Notes: generated from the sequence alone by a model not told the origin. DNA of 64,000 bases from Strigamia acuminata (GCA_949358305.1 OX442314.1:46136581-46200580); one strand, 5' to 3'; numbered from the stretch's first letter, positions 38,789-51,262 are shown. Numbers and translations: made by a program.

Positions 38789-39730
38789 TGCTGCGATCCG
38801 GGTTATTATCGCACTTATTTCTAATAAATAAGCACGAAACCGCAGGTGAATGCTACTTGAGACTTATATCGCGGCCTTAAATTATCTAGGGTTAAGTTTA
38901 AGGAAATAAAAAGACAGTTTATAGTATAAAAATCACAAATATATGTTTATTCGGTTTAATACAATAAAATATGATAAAAATGACTAGTTAAAAATAATAC
39001 AATGGCGACAAGTCGCTGAATAATGGAGTAGGAAACAAAGGAAGGGCTTGCAACGACTGTTGCAAGCTACAAAGCGTCAGAAATGGCGCTTAAACAACAC
39101 AATGTTGTTGAGCGAAGGCAAATGTCTTCGTTTACTGAACTCACGAACGATGGTCGAAGACGATGGTTCTCGTGGGCTCCTTCTACGGCTCGTGCGACGG
39201 CTCGGCGGCGGTGGTTGACGGCTGTAGGCGTCCGGCTCTCGTACGATGGCGGTGGCTGTCGTTCGCGATCGTCGGGAAACTTCTCGGTTACGATTGCTGG
39301 AATTAGCTTCGGCTAATTCAAGCAGGATAGCTGGCTTTGTAATTCGTTACAAAGCAAGCTGGTGAAACTTGACGGTTACACGGTCCACTGTCAATACGTA
39401 TTGTCGGAGCAGATATCGCAGTGATGTTGTGGGTTGTGTATTTTTGTCAAGAGTCCCGATTTGAGCCAAGGCGCGAGCCCAGCACGCTTCAATATTGCGC
39501 AGAAAACCTGCGCACTTAGCTCAAATGGGTGCAACTAGTGGTTATTACGCCATATTGCACCATAACGGCTAATAACCGTCTTCACCCCGGACAACCTGGG
39601 GTGATATGTGCCTAGAGAGGATTTCTCCCCTCGGTCACATGATCTGACTTGGCGTGTGCCACAGTCAAATTAATTAGAAGACAATTAATTTTATCTTCTA
39701 AGTTGGTGAATATTTTGAGATCACCACACA
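38789..39730 (-). repeat. Element C 3' LTR (about 942 bp)
   Basis: On the minus strand it begins TGTGTGGTGATCTC at 39730, directly after a polypurine tract. The far end is set at TGCTGCGATCCGGG (38789) because the same word starts the fragment at 3668 and the resulting length fits the A and B LTRs. No second LTR is present, so that end is tentative. Confidence 0.55.
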
Positions 39731-39743
39731 TCCCCCCATTTAA
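39731..39743 (-). other. Element C polypurine tract
   Basis: Minus strand TTAAATGGGGGGA immediately before the LTR. Confidence 0.75.
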
Positions 39744-39780
39744 GACGAATCTTACATGGAGAGAAAATGAACGAACCAAT

Positions 39781-41388
39781 TTATGATTCGTCCATGTTCT
39801 GAGTTCGCTCAGGCGTCAACGGGCGCATCATATCCGTGTCGTTATTCCTCGGATCTGACCGCTCGTTAACCGTACACAGGTCGCGACCTGCGTTTGGTCC
39901 GGAGACCATTCCAGGGTTGACATGAAGCCAAACCTGAATGATCCTTGCCGAGTTGGCTCGGTTGAAGAATCCTAGCGCCGCGAACTCTATTGGATCCTCT
40001 GGCGCCAATCGTGCCCTCAGGAGTCGGTCGTGGAGCACTGATGGTGGGCTTAACACCCGAATGTGGTCTTCGAGCCACATAAACACCTGCCTCGACAACT
40101 TGTGGTTGTTGCTAAGCAGTGTTCGCGTATCCGGCGTCAAATAGAAGTGCAGATACAGGCGCATCAAGGTCTTGAAAGCCGACTCTTTCTTCAGTGGCTT
40201 AACCGTCTTCTCCGGCTTGGCTGGTGGCGGCGGTGGCGGCGGTCGCGAATCTTCCGTCGTGGCATCGTCGAAATGGCTCGGCGAGCCCAAGAAAACCAAC
40301 GCGGGTGCGGAGGTTGACGAGGGTGTGACGCCTCGTCCCTGCGCTCGACCAACTCCGGTGAGCTTACGGGGTTCGACTGCCCGTTGAACTCCGGCTGGAG
40401 TTTGAGAACTTCCGGCGTTCTCCGGCCAAAACGAACATCCAGCGCCCTCTTGAGCCGACTGGAAAACAGCTAGCGACGCGGCTGCTGTGGCGCTCGTAAC
40501 TGGAAGCGGTGTTCTTCCGGCCATTTGCGCCGTGGCCTTCGCAAAGGACCACTCGGTTCGTAACCGAACGGCGGCCTCTTCTTCGGTCTCGCCGTTTGCT
40601 ACGACTTGCTTAATGAGCTCGGCTAAGATCGTAGGCGGGTCGAGCCGGAGGTGGTACCACAGCTCGACTTTCTTCTCCGACAGGCCCATCGGCGCGGTCC
40701 AAAGGTAAGTAATGGCCGCTAACGCCTGTCCTGGCGAAGGAAGAACACCAGGGTACAACACCCTAGTCATCCCCGGAATGAGCTGACGCTGAAAATCCAT
40801 CAGGCGGGGATCATCAATGGTATTGATGTCGGAGAGTTCTAGCCTTTCAGCTAGTCTCTGCCAGTCCTTCTGCGACTCGGCGATCTGGGCGCTTTGGTAT
40901 GCGTCCAGCTTCTGGAGCACTTCCTGCTGCGCTCTAATGGGTTGCTGCTCGTAGCAGGTCCATTGTGGTCCGAATGACTCACTAAAAAATGGCCGGAGTT
41001 GCAGGTTGCTAACTCCAGCCGGCAAGCGGGAAACATATCCATGTTCGGGCAAGCGGCTAGCATGTCCAGGTACTGGCACGCTACAGTCGGGAGAGATATC
41101 ACCGACGACACGCCGTATGGCGTATGGAGTAGCCGGGTTGTCCACTTTGAACGTGGAGGCGGTTCGGCCACTTCGGGCGGACTGGATTGTGGAGTCCGAT
41201 TCGAAGCTTAGCGAAGACGACGAGCCAAACGTCTCTGGTGTCCGTCCTCGTCGCGACTGCGGGCGTGGTGGCGGTGCGTCAGTCGAATATGGGCGCGATC
41301 GCCGTTGACGTTCTTCTCGGTCGCGGCTTGACTCTCGGAACATCGGGCGTGTTGCTTGATTCGGCGGAGGGAGTCTTCCCACCCTCAA
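39781..41388 (-). pseudogene. Element C ORF3, N-terminally incomplete
   Basis: About 535 codons homologous to ORF3 of A and B: an Arg/Ser/Pro-rich N-terminal tract, the helical domain (LIPGMTRVLYPGVL; TYLWTAPMG, matching SFLWTSAMG in A) and the C-terminal module (VFMWLEDHIR, HDRLLRARLAP, VWLHVNPG). It is followed, as in A and B, by a polypurine tract and LTR. There is no ATG at the start. An ATG at about 41449 opens a different frame, and the N-terminal domain seen in A and B is absent, so the copy is probably defective. Gag and pol of element C are missing upstream. Confidence 0.75.
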
Positions 41389-41558
41389 ATCCTCGTCTTG
41401 CGTATTGAGTTGTGGTGGAAATATTGTGTGTTTGGTTGTTTGTCGCCATATTGTATAGTTTGTGAATATTTACATTACACACTTTCCGGATATGTGTAAT
41501 GAATGTGCTGCTATTTAATGTCTCGATGTCGCGTTCAATCGATCTCGATTTTTATTAA
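41389..41558. other. Junction between elements C and D
   Basis: Contains a 9-bp inverted repeat CATTACACA...TGTGTAATG (41473-41501). No gene. Confidence 0.5.
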
Positions 41559-41881
41559 TGCTGGTTCTGTACCGCGGTTGAACGTTTCCATTTAGCAGCA
41601 TGCGCTGATAACATCGTCTGCTCAAAAGAGCGAGTCCTGTATTGTTATTATTGCTTAGTTATCGATTATGAATGTCATTGCTTTTATTTTATAATGTAAA
41701 GGACAAATCATTGAAATCCAACAATGATTTATCCTATTTTTCCGAGTGCAGTTGTTAGCCTCGAAGCGTGTACACTTTTATGTGATATTAAACATGGCGC
41801 ACGCATGTCGGTGTCGCGCACCTGTTTAGACACTCGTCAACTCCTTTCTAACCGATGTTTTGGCCAGGAAATCGCTTTATA
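41559..41881 (+). repeat. Putative 5' LTR of copia element D
   Basis: The 3' end is fixed by the primer site at 41882. The start is placed at TGCTGGTTCTGTACCGCGG because it resembles the start of the other copia LTR (TGTTGGTCTATTAGACCGG at 1221, minus). Length about 323 bp. A motif near 41791-41820 (ATGGCGCACGCATGTCGGTG) also resembles the other LTR (minus strand, 959-931). Confidence 0.5.
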
Positions 41882-41899
41882 TGGTAGCAGAGGATGGTT
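41882..41899 (+). other. Primer-binding site, initiator tRNA-Met
   Basis: TGGTAGCAGAGGATGGTT is the exact 18-base complement of the 3' end of animal initiator tRNA-Met including CCA. It is a strong sign of an animal host. Confidence 0.9.
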
Positions 41900-43080
41900 C
41901 TCGACGGCCTGACCAGTTTGTAAAGGATTTCCGACCTTTTTGGACGCGAGACGAAGCCAAGACGTCGCCCGACTTCGCCGCAAACGCGAACCGACCGACG
42001 CAGACGGATTTTCTTCGCCAAATCGATTGGAAACGATCGGCAACGTGTGCGGACATTACTACGGACATTTTAGTGTGTAAGCAGCTTTATTTCGAAATTT
42101 TTCTGTGCGAAATAAGCACTTTTTCCGACGTCGTTGTGAAATTCTCCTGCGGCGGCCATTTTGGATTCGGCCGTGAAGCGAATCGCAGCCCAGACGTGCA
42201 TCTGAACCGATACACGCCAACACGACGTTATTTTGCCGAGGCAATCAGTATTGCCAGCGAGACGACGCCCATTCACGTCGACACGACGGAGTTTCGACGC
42301 AAAACGACCGATATTTGTCGTAGGATCGTCGAGGACGAAGATTTGTTCTGTGGCGACCATTTTGATCGTTTTTCATCGCCATCGACGGTGAATATTCGTT
42401 TTGGAGCTGTGTTTACGTGTAAGTCCACGTACACAGCCATATTTAGCACGAAGAGCCGTGATTTACACCCGACGTGGAATTACGAAGGCGCGGACGTGCG
42501 CAACGACGATTTCAAGAGGAAACCCTGGTTTTGCACGCAGGGTGCACCAGTTGAGAGGGTTTCTCCTCACATTAGCACCCCGGCGTGCGTGTGAGTTAAT
42601 TCGACACGTGAAGCCGACGTTGAACACACCGTGGGAACCGATTACGGCGCAAGGATCCCGTAATTGGCCAACTTCACATCTAGACTGTTTTGATTTATTT
42701 GCATACTTTCGTGAAACTCTGTATAGTTTTAAGTTTTTGTTGTTGGTCCCTTGTTAGATTCGGTGCTACCCTACGTCCAGTCGGGCACGTAGCACTGTAT
42801 TCTTGGCTGGGCTTATCCAGGGCCCCCAACCATCCCGCGACCCCAGGAGGTCGGACGGAAGAGTTGGTGGATTGCCAGTCAAGGTTTTCCAATCTCACTT
42901 ATTGAGATTCCCCGGGTTGAAACTGTATTTTCGCCTTCCTTTTTGGTTTTTGGGACTAGAGACAATTGTGCATTGTGTGATTAAGTGCTCCTGTGAAGTG
43001 TGTGTGCGGAATAAATTCCGAAATTGTGTTCTCTCTGTGCATAACCAATTATTATTGTGCATTTTCCTGGTGTCGTCGTG
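41900..43080 (+). other. Long leader of copia element D
   Basis: 1.18 kb between primer site and gag-pol ATG. It has donor-like words (GTAAGC at 42077, GTAAGT at 42419) and an acceptor-like TTGGTCCCTTGTTAG at 42743-42757, so a leader intron is possible. An open frame to 42594 has no ATG outside the primer site and no known domain. Confidence 0.5.
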
Positions 43081-46000
43081 ATGGCTTCAAAGCACGACGA
43101 TTACAAGGATATTAAAAAGCTCGATGGCACGAACTATGCCACCTGGTCCGTGCAGGTCCAGTTATTGCTCAAATACAACGGCGTTTGGGGACATGTTAGT
43201 GGCTCTGAGCCACCACTGGCTGCAACAGCCACTGCAAAAGAGAAGCGAGAGTTTAACGCTCGAGAGGACAAGGCAATGTCCACTATCTGCATGAGTTGCG
43301 CTGAGCCGCAGCAAGTGATAGCTGTTGCCTGCCCCACCGCTGCGAAAGTTTGGGAAGCCCTAAAGGACGCTTATCAACCGACGACGAGGGCACGTCGTGC
43401 TCGGTTGCGACGTGAATTCCTCAACATGAAACTTCGAGATAATGAGGAAATGCTAGTTTTCACCGGGCGGGTCGACCGCAAAATCGTCGAACTGAAGGAC
43501 GTTAAAATTGAGGTCACCGATGAATTCCAGGCATTCCAATATTTAGATCTTCTGCCCCCACAATACGAGGCTGTGAAACAGACCGCGTATCACTGGTCGG
43601 ATACGGAATTCACAGCGAAAAACGTTAAAGAACGTTTACTTGGCGAGTACAATCGCCTTTATGAACAGACCAATGAATTTGGCGTCCCACCTGTATTGGC
43701 AGACAATACTACCGCTTTCTATACTAAAGGGAAATGGAAACCTCGTGGAAAAACCCCAAATTCCCCCGGAACTTCGCGTGGAACATGTTTTACTTGCGGT
43801 GGGTCGGGACACTTCGCCAGGGAGTGCCCATCGCCGCCGAAACAGCAAGGGACTTTCCCCGCCAGCGCTGGCTCGCCAGCCCAATTGAATCGTGGAGGCA
43901 CCCGTGGCAAAGGACGAGGCAGAGGGGGTCCACAGAGAGCAAATCTCACACAACTGGACCCCTATACAGATGAGCCCTACACTTTGTATTCTGCGGTGTC
44001 GGAAGAGAAGCCCACAGTGCCCTTATCTCTTGTGTCGCACGGAAACTACGATTCACAGTGGTACGTGGACACGGGAGCGACCGACCACTTTTCCTTCAAC
44101 CGGAATTGGTTTTCAAACTTCAAACCGTTGTCTAACTTCAGCGTTCTACAAGGAGAAGGAAAATCGAAGATTGAAGGTGTGGGCAACATCGTCCTCACTT
44201 CGCTCTATGGACAAAGAACGAGGAAAATAACTTTGACGAATGTATTCTTCGCACCGAATTTTCGGAAAAACCTTATTTCGCTCGGGCGCACCGATGAGGC
44301 TGGGTTGTGCACAATTGTTAAAGATGGGAAGATGAGTATTTTCAAAGATAAAATCGAGGAACCATTGATTTCGGCAGTTCGGACTAGCGACAGGCTGTAC
44401 AAAGTCAACTGCCGGGTCGAGGTTAATTCTGTAAACACAGCTGCATTAACTGCGCAACAGGATACAGCTGCTGTCCTCGATTTAATCAAATCATCCGTGA
44501 AGGATGAAAAATTTGTACAACCGCTACTAACCATTTTAGATTTTAAGTCAGCTTTACTAAAAAGTTTCTGTAAGCCGGATATGGGAAAATCCGCATCTAA
44601 TTTGAGTACGCAAGTAAGCGAGCCAACCAAAGCGAATGCGCCTGCGGCGATTAATTTACAGAAAACAGTGAATGAGGTTCAGACACCTCCTGCTATTGTT
44701 CCCGAAGCTAATGCGACTGCGAAAGTTAACAAAAGCGGGGATACTGGGATCAAAATGAGAAAGAAAGAAATATCCCAGAGTATGGACACGTGGCATTCCA
44801 GAATGGGCCACCATAATGCTAAAGGCATTATTAAATTAACCGAATCCGAGGACGTTTTTGGGATCAATTTGTCTAACAAAGAATTATCCACTTGTGACGC
44901 ATGTGCCCGTGCTAAGAGCACTAGGGCGAGTTTTCCCCCGATAATTACCATTTCCACTAAGGGAGTATTAGATTTAGTGCACATGGATGTTTGGGGGGCA
45001 TCACAAGCTACTTCCTTGGGTGGGGCTAATTTTTACTTTATATTGGTTGATGATTATTCACGTTATATGTGGATCATAACGATGAAGACCAAAGGGGAAG
45101 TTTTGGGCCATTTTAAACGTTGGTTGACGGAAGTCGAAAGAACGACATCACGGAAAGTGAAATGCATTAAAACTGATAATGGAGGAGAATTTATTTCGCG
45201 GAATTGGGATGATTATGCATCCAAAATTGGTTTGAAATGTATTCGTACGAATACATATAGCCCGGAAATGAATTCTGTTGCAGAACGTGCAAACCGTACC
45301 ATTGTCGGTGGCGTCAGAGCTTTAATGTTGGAAAATGATTTCCCCTATCCCCTTTGGGCTGAATTAGCGACGACCATAGTTTACTTAAAGAACCGATTCC
45401 CCCATGAAGGGCTTGGAGGAAAAGTGCCCTATACCGTGTTTTTCGGCAAGAAATTGTCTTTGCGACACATCAGGTGTATTGGGTCGAAGACATTTGTACA
45501 TATCCCGTCCCAGGTCAGAAAGGGCAAACTGGAAGGAAGGGCTTGGGCGGGAGCACTCATTGGATACGCAATATCAACTAGGGGCTACAGGGTTTGGGAT
45601 CCTGTACGGAATCAAGTTTTTGCGTCCAAACATGTCCGAATTTTCGAAGACTCATATTGGTATGAGATTGGCAAACGGCTACAACAGCCCATCAAGCAAC
45701 CGCAGGGTGGCCAATTCAAACATTTTGGGGATTCTTCCTCGGACACCGAGGGAGATGATGATGATTCCGTTGCCCCTATCCCTGAAATTGTTGAGGAAGT
45801 GCAAGAGGCACTACCACCTCCTATTCCGCCCCCTGTTGAACCCCCGGTTCCGAAGGAGAAGCCTCCTTTACCCACAACCCCAAAGCCTGTTTTCAGACCT
45901 GAATTGAGGCCGCTTGTAAAACAAGCGATACAACAGCCTGCGATAGAAACTGTTGAAGGTGACTTGGTTGGGGATGCTGGTGCTGGGGATAATCCAGTTG

Positions 46001-46986
46001 AAGAAATTGGTGGGGCGAAGGGGGATAACGGCGATGGCGAGAATTACTTCAATGTTTATCCTGACGACGATGAGGAGGTTGATCTTCCTCCTACGATACA
46101 AGCTCGTCGTGGTTCGGGCAAAAAGGGAAAGAAGGTCAAAGATCCTTTGTCGCTGCCGCTGGATATGACTAAGTGGAGACGGGTCCAGTCTGTCCGGAAA
46201 GCCGGGGCAACGGCTGGGAAAATTGATGTGGTTTATTTCTCGCCCAATGAAGACAAACTTAGAAGTCGGACTGACGTTGCGCGATGGTGCGACGCAGAGG
46301 GTTACCACTACGACCCAGATCTTTTTGACTTCAAAACCTTAGAGGGTGAAGAACCCGAACTCCCTTTTGCCGGTTTCTGTGCCGTAGAGCCTGATACCTA
46401 CGAGGAGGCAATGAGGCACACCAACAAACGGGACTGGGAAAAGGCGATGAAAGAAGAGACAGATATCTTCGACGATCGAACTGTCTATAAAGAAATTGAT
46501 AAGCCCGAAGGAGAGTTGCTTTTGGGATCAAAATGGATTTATAAAATGAAAAGGGACCAGTCGGGTGCAGTCGCGCGCTACCGGGCTCGCTTGGTAGCAC
46601 AAGGCTTCAAGCAGAGGCCGGGCATTGACTTTACGGAGGTATTTTCCCCCGTAGTCAATTTCGTCCTCGTTATAGTGTTTTTCTGTACCTTGGTGATACT
46701 GAAAGGTTGGAGAGATGTCCACCTTGACATCAAGGCCGCGTACTTGTACGGGGACCTTGATAAGGTCCAATTCATGGAGATTCCCAAGGGCTACAGAACA
46801 GCCGAAAACCAACATAAGTGTTGGATGCTGTTGAAGTCATTATATGGACTACATCAGAGTGGACGGATGTGGTACCAAGCCCTCCACGACCGTCTACTCC
46901 AACTGGGATTTGTGCCCTTGTTGGGTCTTAACTGTGTTTATCCTTCGGAAGCGAGTGCACCCGCAAAATCCGCACTTTGGGAGTGA
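43081..46986 (+). pseudogene. gag-pol: Ty1/copia element D gag-pol, truncated in RT
   Basis: Single continuous frame from ATG 43081. Gag N-terminus (KLDGTNYATWSVQVQLLLK); knuckle CFTCGGSGHFAREC (residues 236-249); protease WYVDTGATDHF (catalytic Asp330); GAG-pre-integrase (WHSRMGHHNAKGI, CDACARAKS); integrase DDE core (MDVWGA, KTDNGGEF, NSVAERANR); acidic/Pro-rich linker; and RT as far as KSLYGLHQSGRMWY and LNCVY at about 46945. The YVDD box, RNase H, polypurine tract and 3' LTR are missing, and the last codons are unrelated sequence. The integrase-before-RT order proves copia type. No internal stop was found, so truncation is probably recent or happened by rearrangement with the adjacent satellite. 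Confidence 0.9.
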
Positions 46987-47234
46987 CTATTCCTCGGATT
47001 CCGGCCGGACCAAACTCTTCCGGAAAATGTCCGGGGGAATGCTGAGAGTGCCGATAGACGACATTCGATTTTATGTCGTGGATTTTTGTGCGGTTTGCGC
47101 CGTGTTTATTATTCGTACGAGATTTGGTATTTTCGCAGGGTTGTTGTCGCGCGAGATTCATCGGGGTAAAGCGAGTTCATCAACGACCTCGCCGGTGAAT
47201 GTTGCTAAAAATCTGTGCAAGTGTTGTCAAATAT
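46987..47234. other. Junction sequence, no supported gene
   Basis: Not similar to the copia element or to the satellites. Confidence 0.5.
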
Positions 47235-47570
47235 TGCCGTGATTCGATGGAATTTTTGTCAGACATTGGGAAATTTTTTTTGACTTGTCCAACGCGCCAG
47301 TAAATCGAGCGTCCACACGCGCCCACATGCGTGAACAGTGCACTCGCCCTCCGCGCCCCGTCGGCGTAGGCGCCGGCCGTCCCCCCTTTCTCTCTCTCTC
47401 TCTCTCTTCCGCCCGGGAATCGCCCTTCCGCCCGTCACCGAATTTTGTCAATATCTGATAAATTTCCACAGAATTGCAGCGACATTGTACGGGATATTTC
47501 TGCCCGATTTGACGGACTTATGTAAAACATTGTTGAAATTCCGTGGAAATTTATAAAATATTGACAAAGG
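47235..47570. repeat. AT-rich satellite modules, first block
   Basis: Contains the recurring words TTTGTCAATATTTGATAAATTTCCACGGAATTT-like (split across modules), TTCTGCCCGATTTGACGG and CGCGCCAGTAAATCGAGCG, plus a (CT)n tract (about 47390-47407). The same modules form the AT-rich parts of the array after 52670. Confidence 0.8.
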
Positions 47571-50500
47571 TTGGTGACCGACCCACGGCGCGTTGCGGCG
47601 CGGTCGGAGCACGCGACCCAATCCCCCCCTCCCCCCGTCCCCAAAAAACCACGCCCCGAGGAACCCCGAGGTTCGGTTTCCGACCGGGTCGCCTCTTGAT
47701 CCGACCCGGGGCGCGTCACGGCGCGGTCGGAGGACGGCCCTCGCCCCCAAAAACCACACTCCGGGTCACGTGGTCTCGCACCCGACTCTCTCAGTTATCC
47801 CGTTACGGCCCTTGGCCGTAACGGGCCGTTACGGGATCGTGACGGGACCGTCGGCGGCCCGTTAACGGCCCGCACGGGCCGTGACGGGATCGTGACGGGA
47901 CCGTTGGCGGCCCGTTAACGGCCCGCACGCGCCGTGACGGGACCGTGACGGGACCGTCGGCGGCCCGTTAACGGCCCGTACGACTCCATGCGGGCCGTTG
48001 ACGGGCCGTTAACGGGCCGTTAACGGGCCGTTAACGGCGTAAATCGAAAAAATCAACAACCGACAACACGTACGTGAAAACGCGTACAACATTCATAGAC
48101 ATTAATCTCGAATCCTGTTTTTGGTTTTACGCCGTTAACGGGCCGTTAACGGGCCGTTAACGGCCCGTTAACGGCCCGTTAACGGCCCGCGTGAGGTCGT
48201 ACGGGCCGTCGGCGAGCCGAAGTCCGGGAACGAAGGCCGTGACGGGATCGTGACGGGACTGTCGGCGGCCCGTTAACGGCCCGCACGCGCCGTGACGGGA
48301 CCGTGACGGGACCGTCGGCGGCCCGTTAACGGCCCGTGCGGGCCGTTGCGGGATCGTGACGGGATCGTCGACGGCCCGTTAACGGCCCGTGCGGGCCGTT
48401 GCGGGCCGTTGACGGGCCGTTGACGGGCCGTTAACGGGCCGTTAACGGGCCGTTACGGCGTGAATCGAAAAAATCAACAACCGACAACACGTACATGAAA
48501 ACGCGTACAACATTCATAGACATTAATCTCGAATCCTGTTTTCGGTTTTGCCCCGTTAACGGGCCGTTAACGGGCCGTTAACGGGCCGTTAACGGCCCGT
48601 GCGGGCCGTTGCGGGATCGTGACGGGACCGTCGACGGCCCGTTAACGGCCCGTGCGGGCCGTTGCGGGATCGTGACGGGACCGTCAGCGGCCCGTTAACG
48701 GCCCGTGCGGGCCGTTGCGGGATCGTGACGGGATCGTCGACGGCCCGTTAACGGCCCGTGCGGGCCGTTGCGGGATCGTGACGGGACCGTCAGCGGCCCG
48801 TTAACGGCCCGTGCGGGCCGTTGCGGGATCGTGACGGGATCGTCGACGGCCCGTTAACGGCCCGTGCGGGCCGTTGCGGGCCGTTGACGGGCCGTTGACG
48901 GGCCGTTAACGGGCCGTTAACGGGCCGTTACGGCGTGAATCGAAAAAATCAACAACCGACAACACGTACATGAAAACGCGTACAACATTCATAGACATTA
49001 ATCTCGAATCCTGTTTTTGGTTTTACGCCGTTAACGGGCCGTTAACGGGCCGTTAACGGCCCGTTAACGGCCCGCGTGAGGTCGTACGGGCCGTCGGCGA
49101 GCCGAAGTCCGGGAACGAAGGCCGTGACGGGATCGTGACGGGACCGTCAGCGGCCCGTTAACGGCCCGTGCGGGCCGTTGCGGGATCGTGACGGGATCGT
49201 CGACGGCCCGTTAACGGCCCGTGCGGGCCGTTGCGGGCCGTTGACGGGCCGTTGACGGGCCGTTAACGGGCCGTTAACGGGCCGTTACGGCGTGAATCGA
49301 AAAAATCAACAACCGACAACACGTACATGAAAACGCGTACAACATTCATAGACATTAATCTCGAATCCTGTTTTTGGTTTTACGCCGTTAACGGGCCGTT
49401 AACGGGCCGTTAACGGCCCGTTAACGGCCCGCGTGAGGTCGTACGGGCCGTCGGCGAGCCGAAGTCCGGGAACGAAGGCCGTGACGGGATCGTGACGGGA
49501 CCGTCAGCGGCCCGTTAACGGCCCGTGCGGGCCGTTGCGGGATCGTGACGGGATCGTCGACGGCCCGTTAACGGCCCGTGCGGGCCGTTGCGGGATCGTG
49601 ACGGGACCGTCAGCGGCCCGTTAACGGCCCGTGCGGGCCGTTGCGGGATCGTGACGGGATCGTCGACGGCCCGTTAACGGCCCGTGCGGGCCGTTGCGGG
49701 CCGTTGACGGGCCGTTGACGGGCCGTTAACGGGCCGTTAACGGGCCGTTACGGCGTGAATCGAAAAAATCAACAACCGACAACACGTACATGAAAACGCG
49801 TACAACATTCATAGACATTAATCTCGAATCCTGTTTTTGGTTTTACGCCGTTAACGGGCCGTTAACGGGCCGTTAACGGCCCGTTAACGGCCCGCGTGAG
49901 GTCGTACGGGCCGTCGGCGAGCCGAAGTCCGGGAACGAAGGCCGTGACGGGATCGTGACGGGACCGTCAGCGGCCCGTTAACGGCCCGTGCGGGCCGTTG
50001 CGGGATCGTGACGGGATCGTCGACGGCCCGTTAACGGCCCGTGCGGGCCGTTGCGGGCCGTTGACGGGCCGTTGACGGGCCGTTAACGGGCCGTTAACGG
50101 GCCGTTACGGCGTGAATCGAAAAAATCAACAACCGACAACACGTACGTGAAAACGCGTACAACATTCATAGACATTAATCTCGAATCCTGTTTTCGGTTT
50201 TGCCCCGTTAACGGGCCGTTAACGGGCCGTTAACGGGCCGTTAACGGCCCGTGCGGGCCGTTGCGGGATCGTGACGGGACCGTCGACGGCCCGTTAACGG
50301 CCCGTGCGGGCCGTTGCGGGATCGTGACGGGACCGTCAGCGGCCCGTTAACGGCCCGTGCGGGCCGTTGCGGGATCGTGACGGGATCGTCGACGGCCCGT
50401 TAACGGCCCGTGCGGGCCGTTGCGGGATCGTGACGGGACCGTCAGCGGCCCGTTAACGGCCCGTGCGGGCCGTTGCGGGATCGTGACGGGATCGTCGACG

Positions 50501-51262
50501 GCCCGTTAACGGCCCGTGCGGGCCGTTGCGGGCCGTTGACGGGCCGTTGACGGGCCGTTAACGGGCCGTTAACGGGCCGTTACGGCGTGAATCGAAAAAA
50601 TCAACAACCGACAACACGTACATGAAAACGCGTACAACATTCATAGACATTAATCTCGAATCCTGTTTTTGGTTTTACGCCGTTAACGGGCCGTTAACGG
50701 GTCGTTAACGGCCCGTTAACGGCCCGCATGAGGTCGTACGGGCCGTCGGCGAGCCGAAGTCCGGGAACGAAGGCCGTTACGGGATCGTGACGGTCCCGTC
50801 GGCGGCCCGTTAACGGCCCGTGCGGGCCGTTACGGGATCGTGACGGGACCGTCGGCGGCCCGTTAACGGCCCGTGCGGGCCGTTTTCGACCCGTTGCGGC
50901 CGTTTTCGACCCGTTGCGGCCCGTTTTCGACCCGTTACGGTCCTTGGCCGTAACGGGCCGAAAACGGGAAAACTGAAAAAGTCGAGTGCGAGACCACGTG
51001 ACCCGGAGTGTGGTTTTTGGGGACGAGGGCCGTCCTCCGGCCGCGCCGCGGCGCGTCGTGGGTCGGGCGAGAAACGGCCCGGTCGGAAACCGAACCTCGG
51101 GGTTCCTCAAGGTGTGGTTTTTGGGACTGGGGGAGGGGAAAGAGACGTCCTCCGGCCGCGCCGCGACGCGCCGTGGGTCGGACAAAAGAGAGAAAGACAA
51201 CCTGGTCGGGGGGAGGGAAGTGGGCCGTTCTCCGACCACGTTGCAACGCGTCGCGAGTCCAC
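47571..51262. repeat. GC-rich array bounded by long inverted repeats (S1)
   Basis: The left flank (47571-47830) and right flank (about 50925-51262) are inverted relative to each other. Shared words include CCGAGGTTCGGTTTCCGACC, CCCCAAAAACCACACTCCGG and TCACGTGGTCTCGCAC. Between them about 3.1 kb is built from units of about 50 bp made of GGGCCGTTAACGGCCC-like palindromes, GCGGGATCGTGACGGGA and CGTCGACGG/CGTCAGCGG, plus seven copies of an 88-nt core. There is no coding capacity. It resembles a foldback-type element with an expanded interior. The smaller S2 elements in the downstream array share its ends. Confidence 0.75.
48042..50677 (+). repeat. Seven copies of an invariant 88-nt core inside S1
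   Basis: Copies start at 48042, 48463, 48938, 49295, 49758, 50115 and 50590. Each begins AATCGAAAAAATCAACAACC, continues through ACACGTAC and AACGCGTACAACATTCATAG, and ends CGAATCCTGTTTT-GGTTTT. Only about three positions vary. It is AT-richer than the palindromic units around it. Four more copies lie at 54157, 56761, 59407 and 62053. Confidence 0.9.

Noticed and set aside
41860-42594. 244-codon ORF in the copia D leader
   Set aside because: It spans the LTR end and primer site, its first ATG is part of the primer site, and no domain is recognisable.
47571-51262. CRISPR-like appearance of regular repeats in the GC-rich array
   Set aside because: Units are variable palindromes without unique spacers, and the DNA is from an animal genome.
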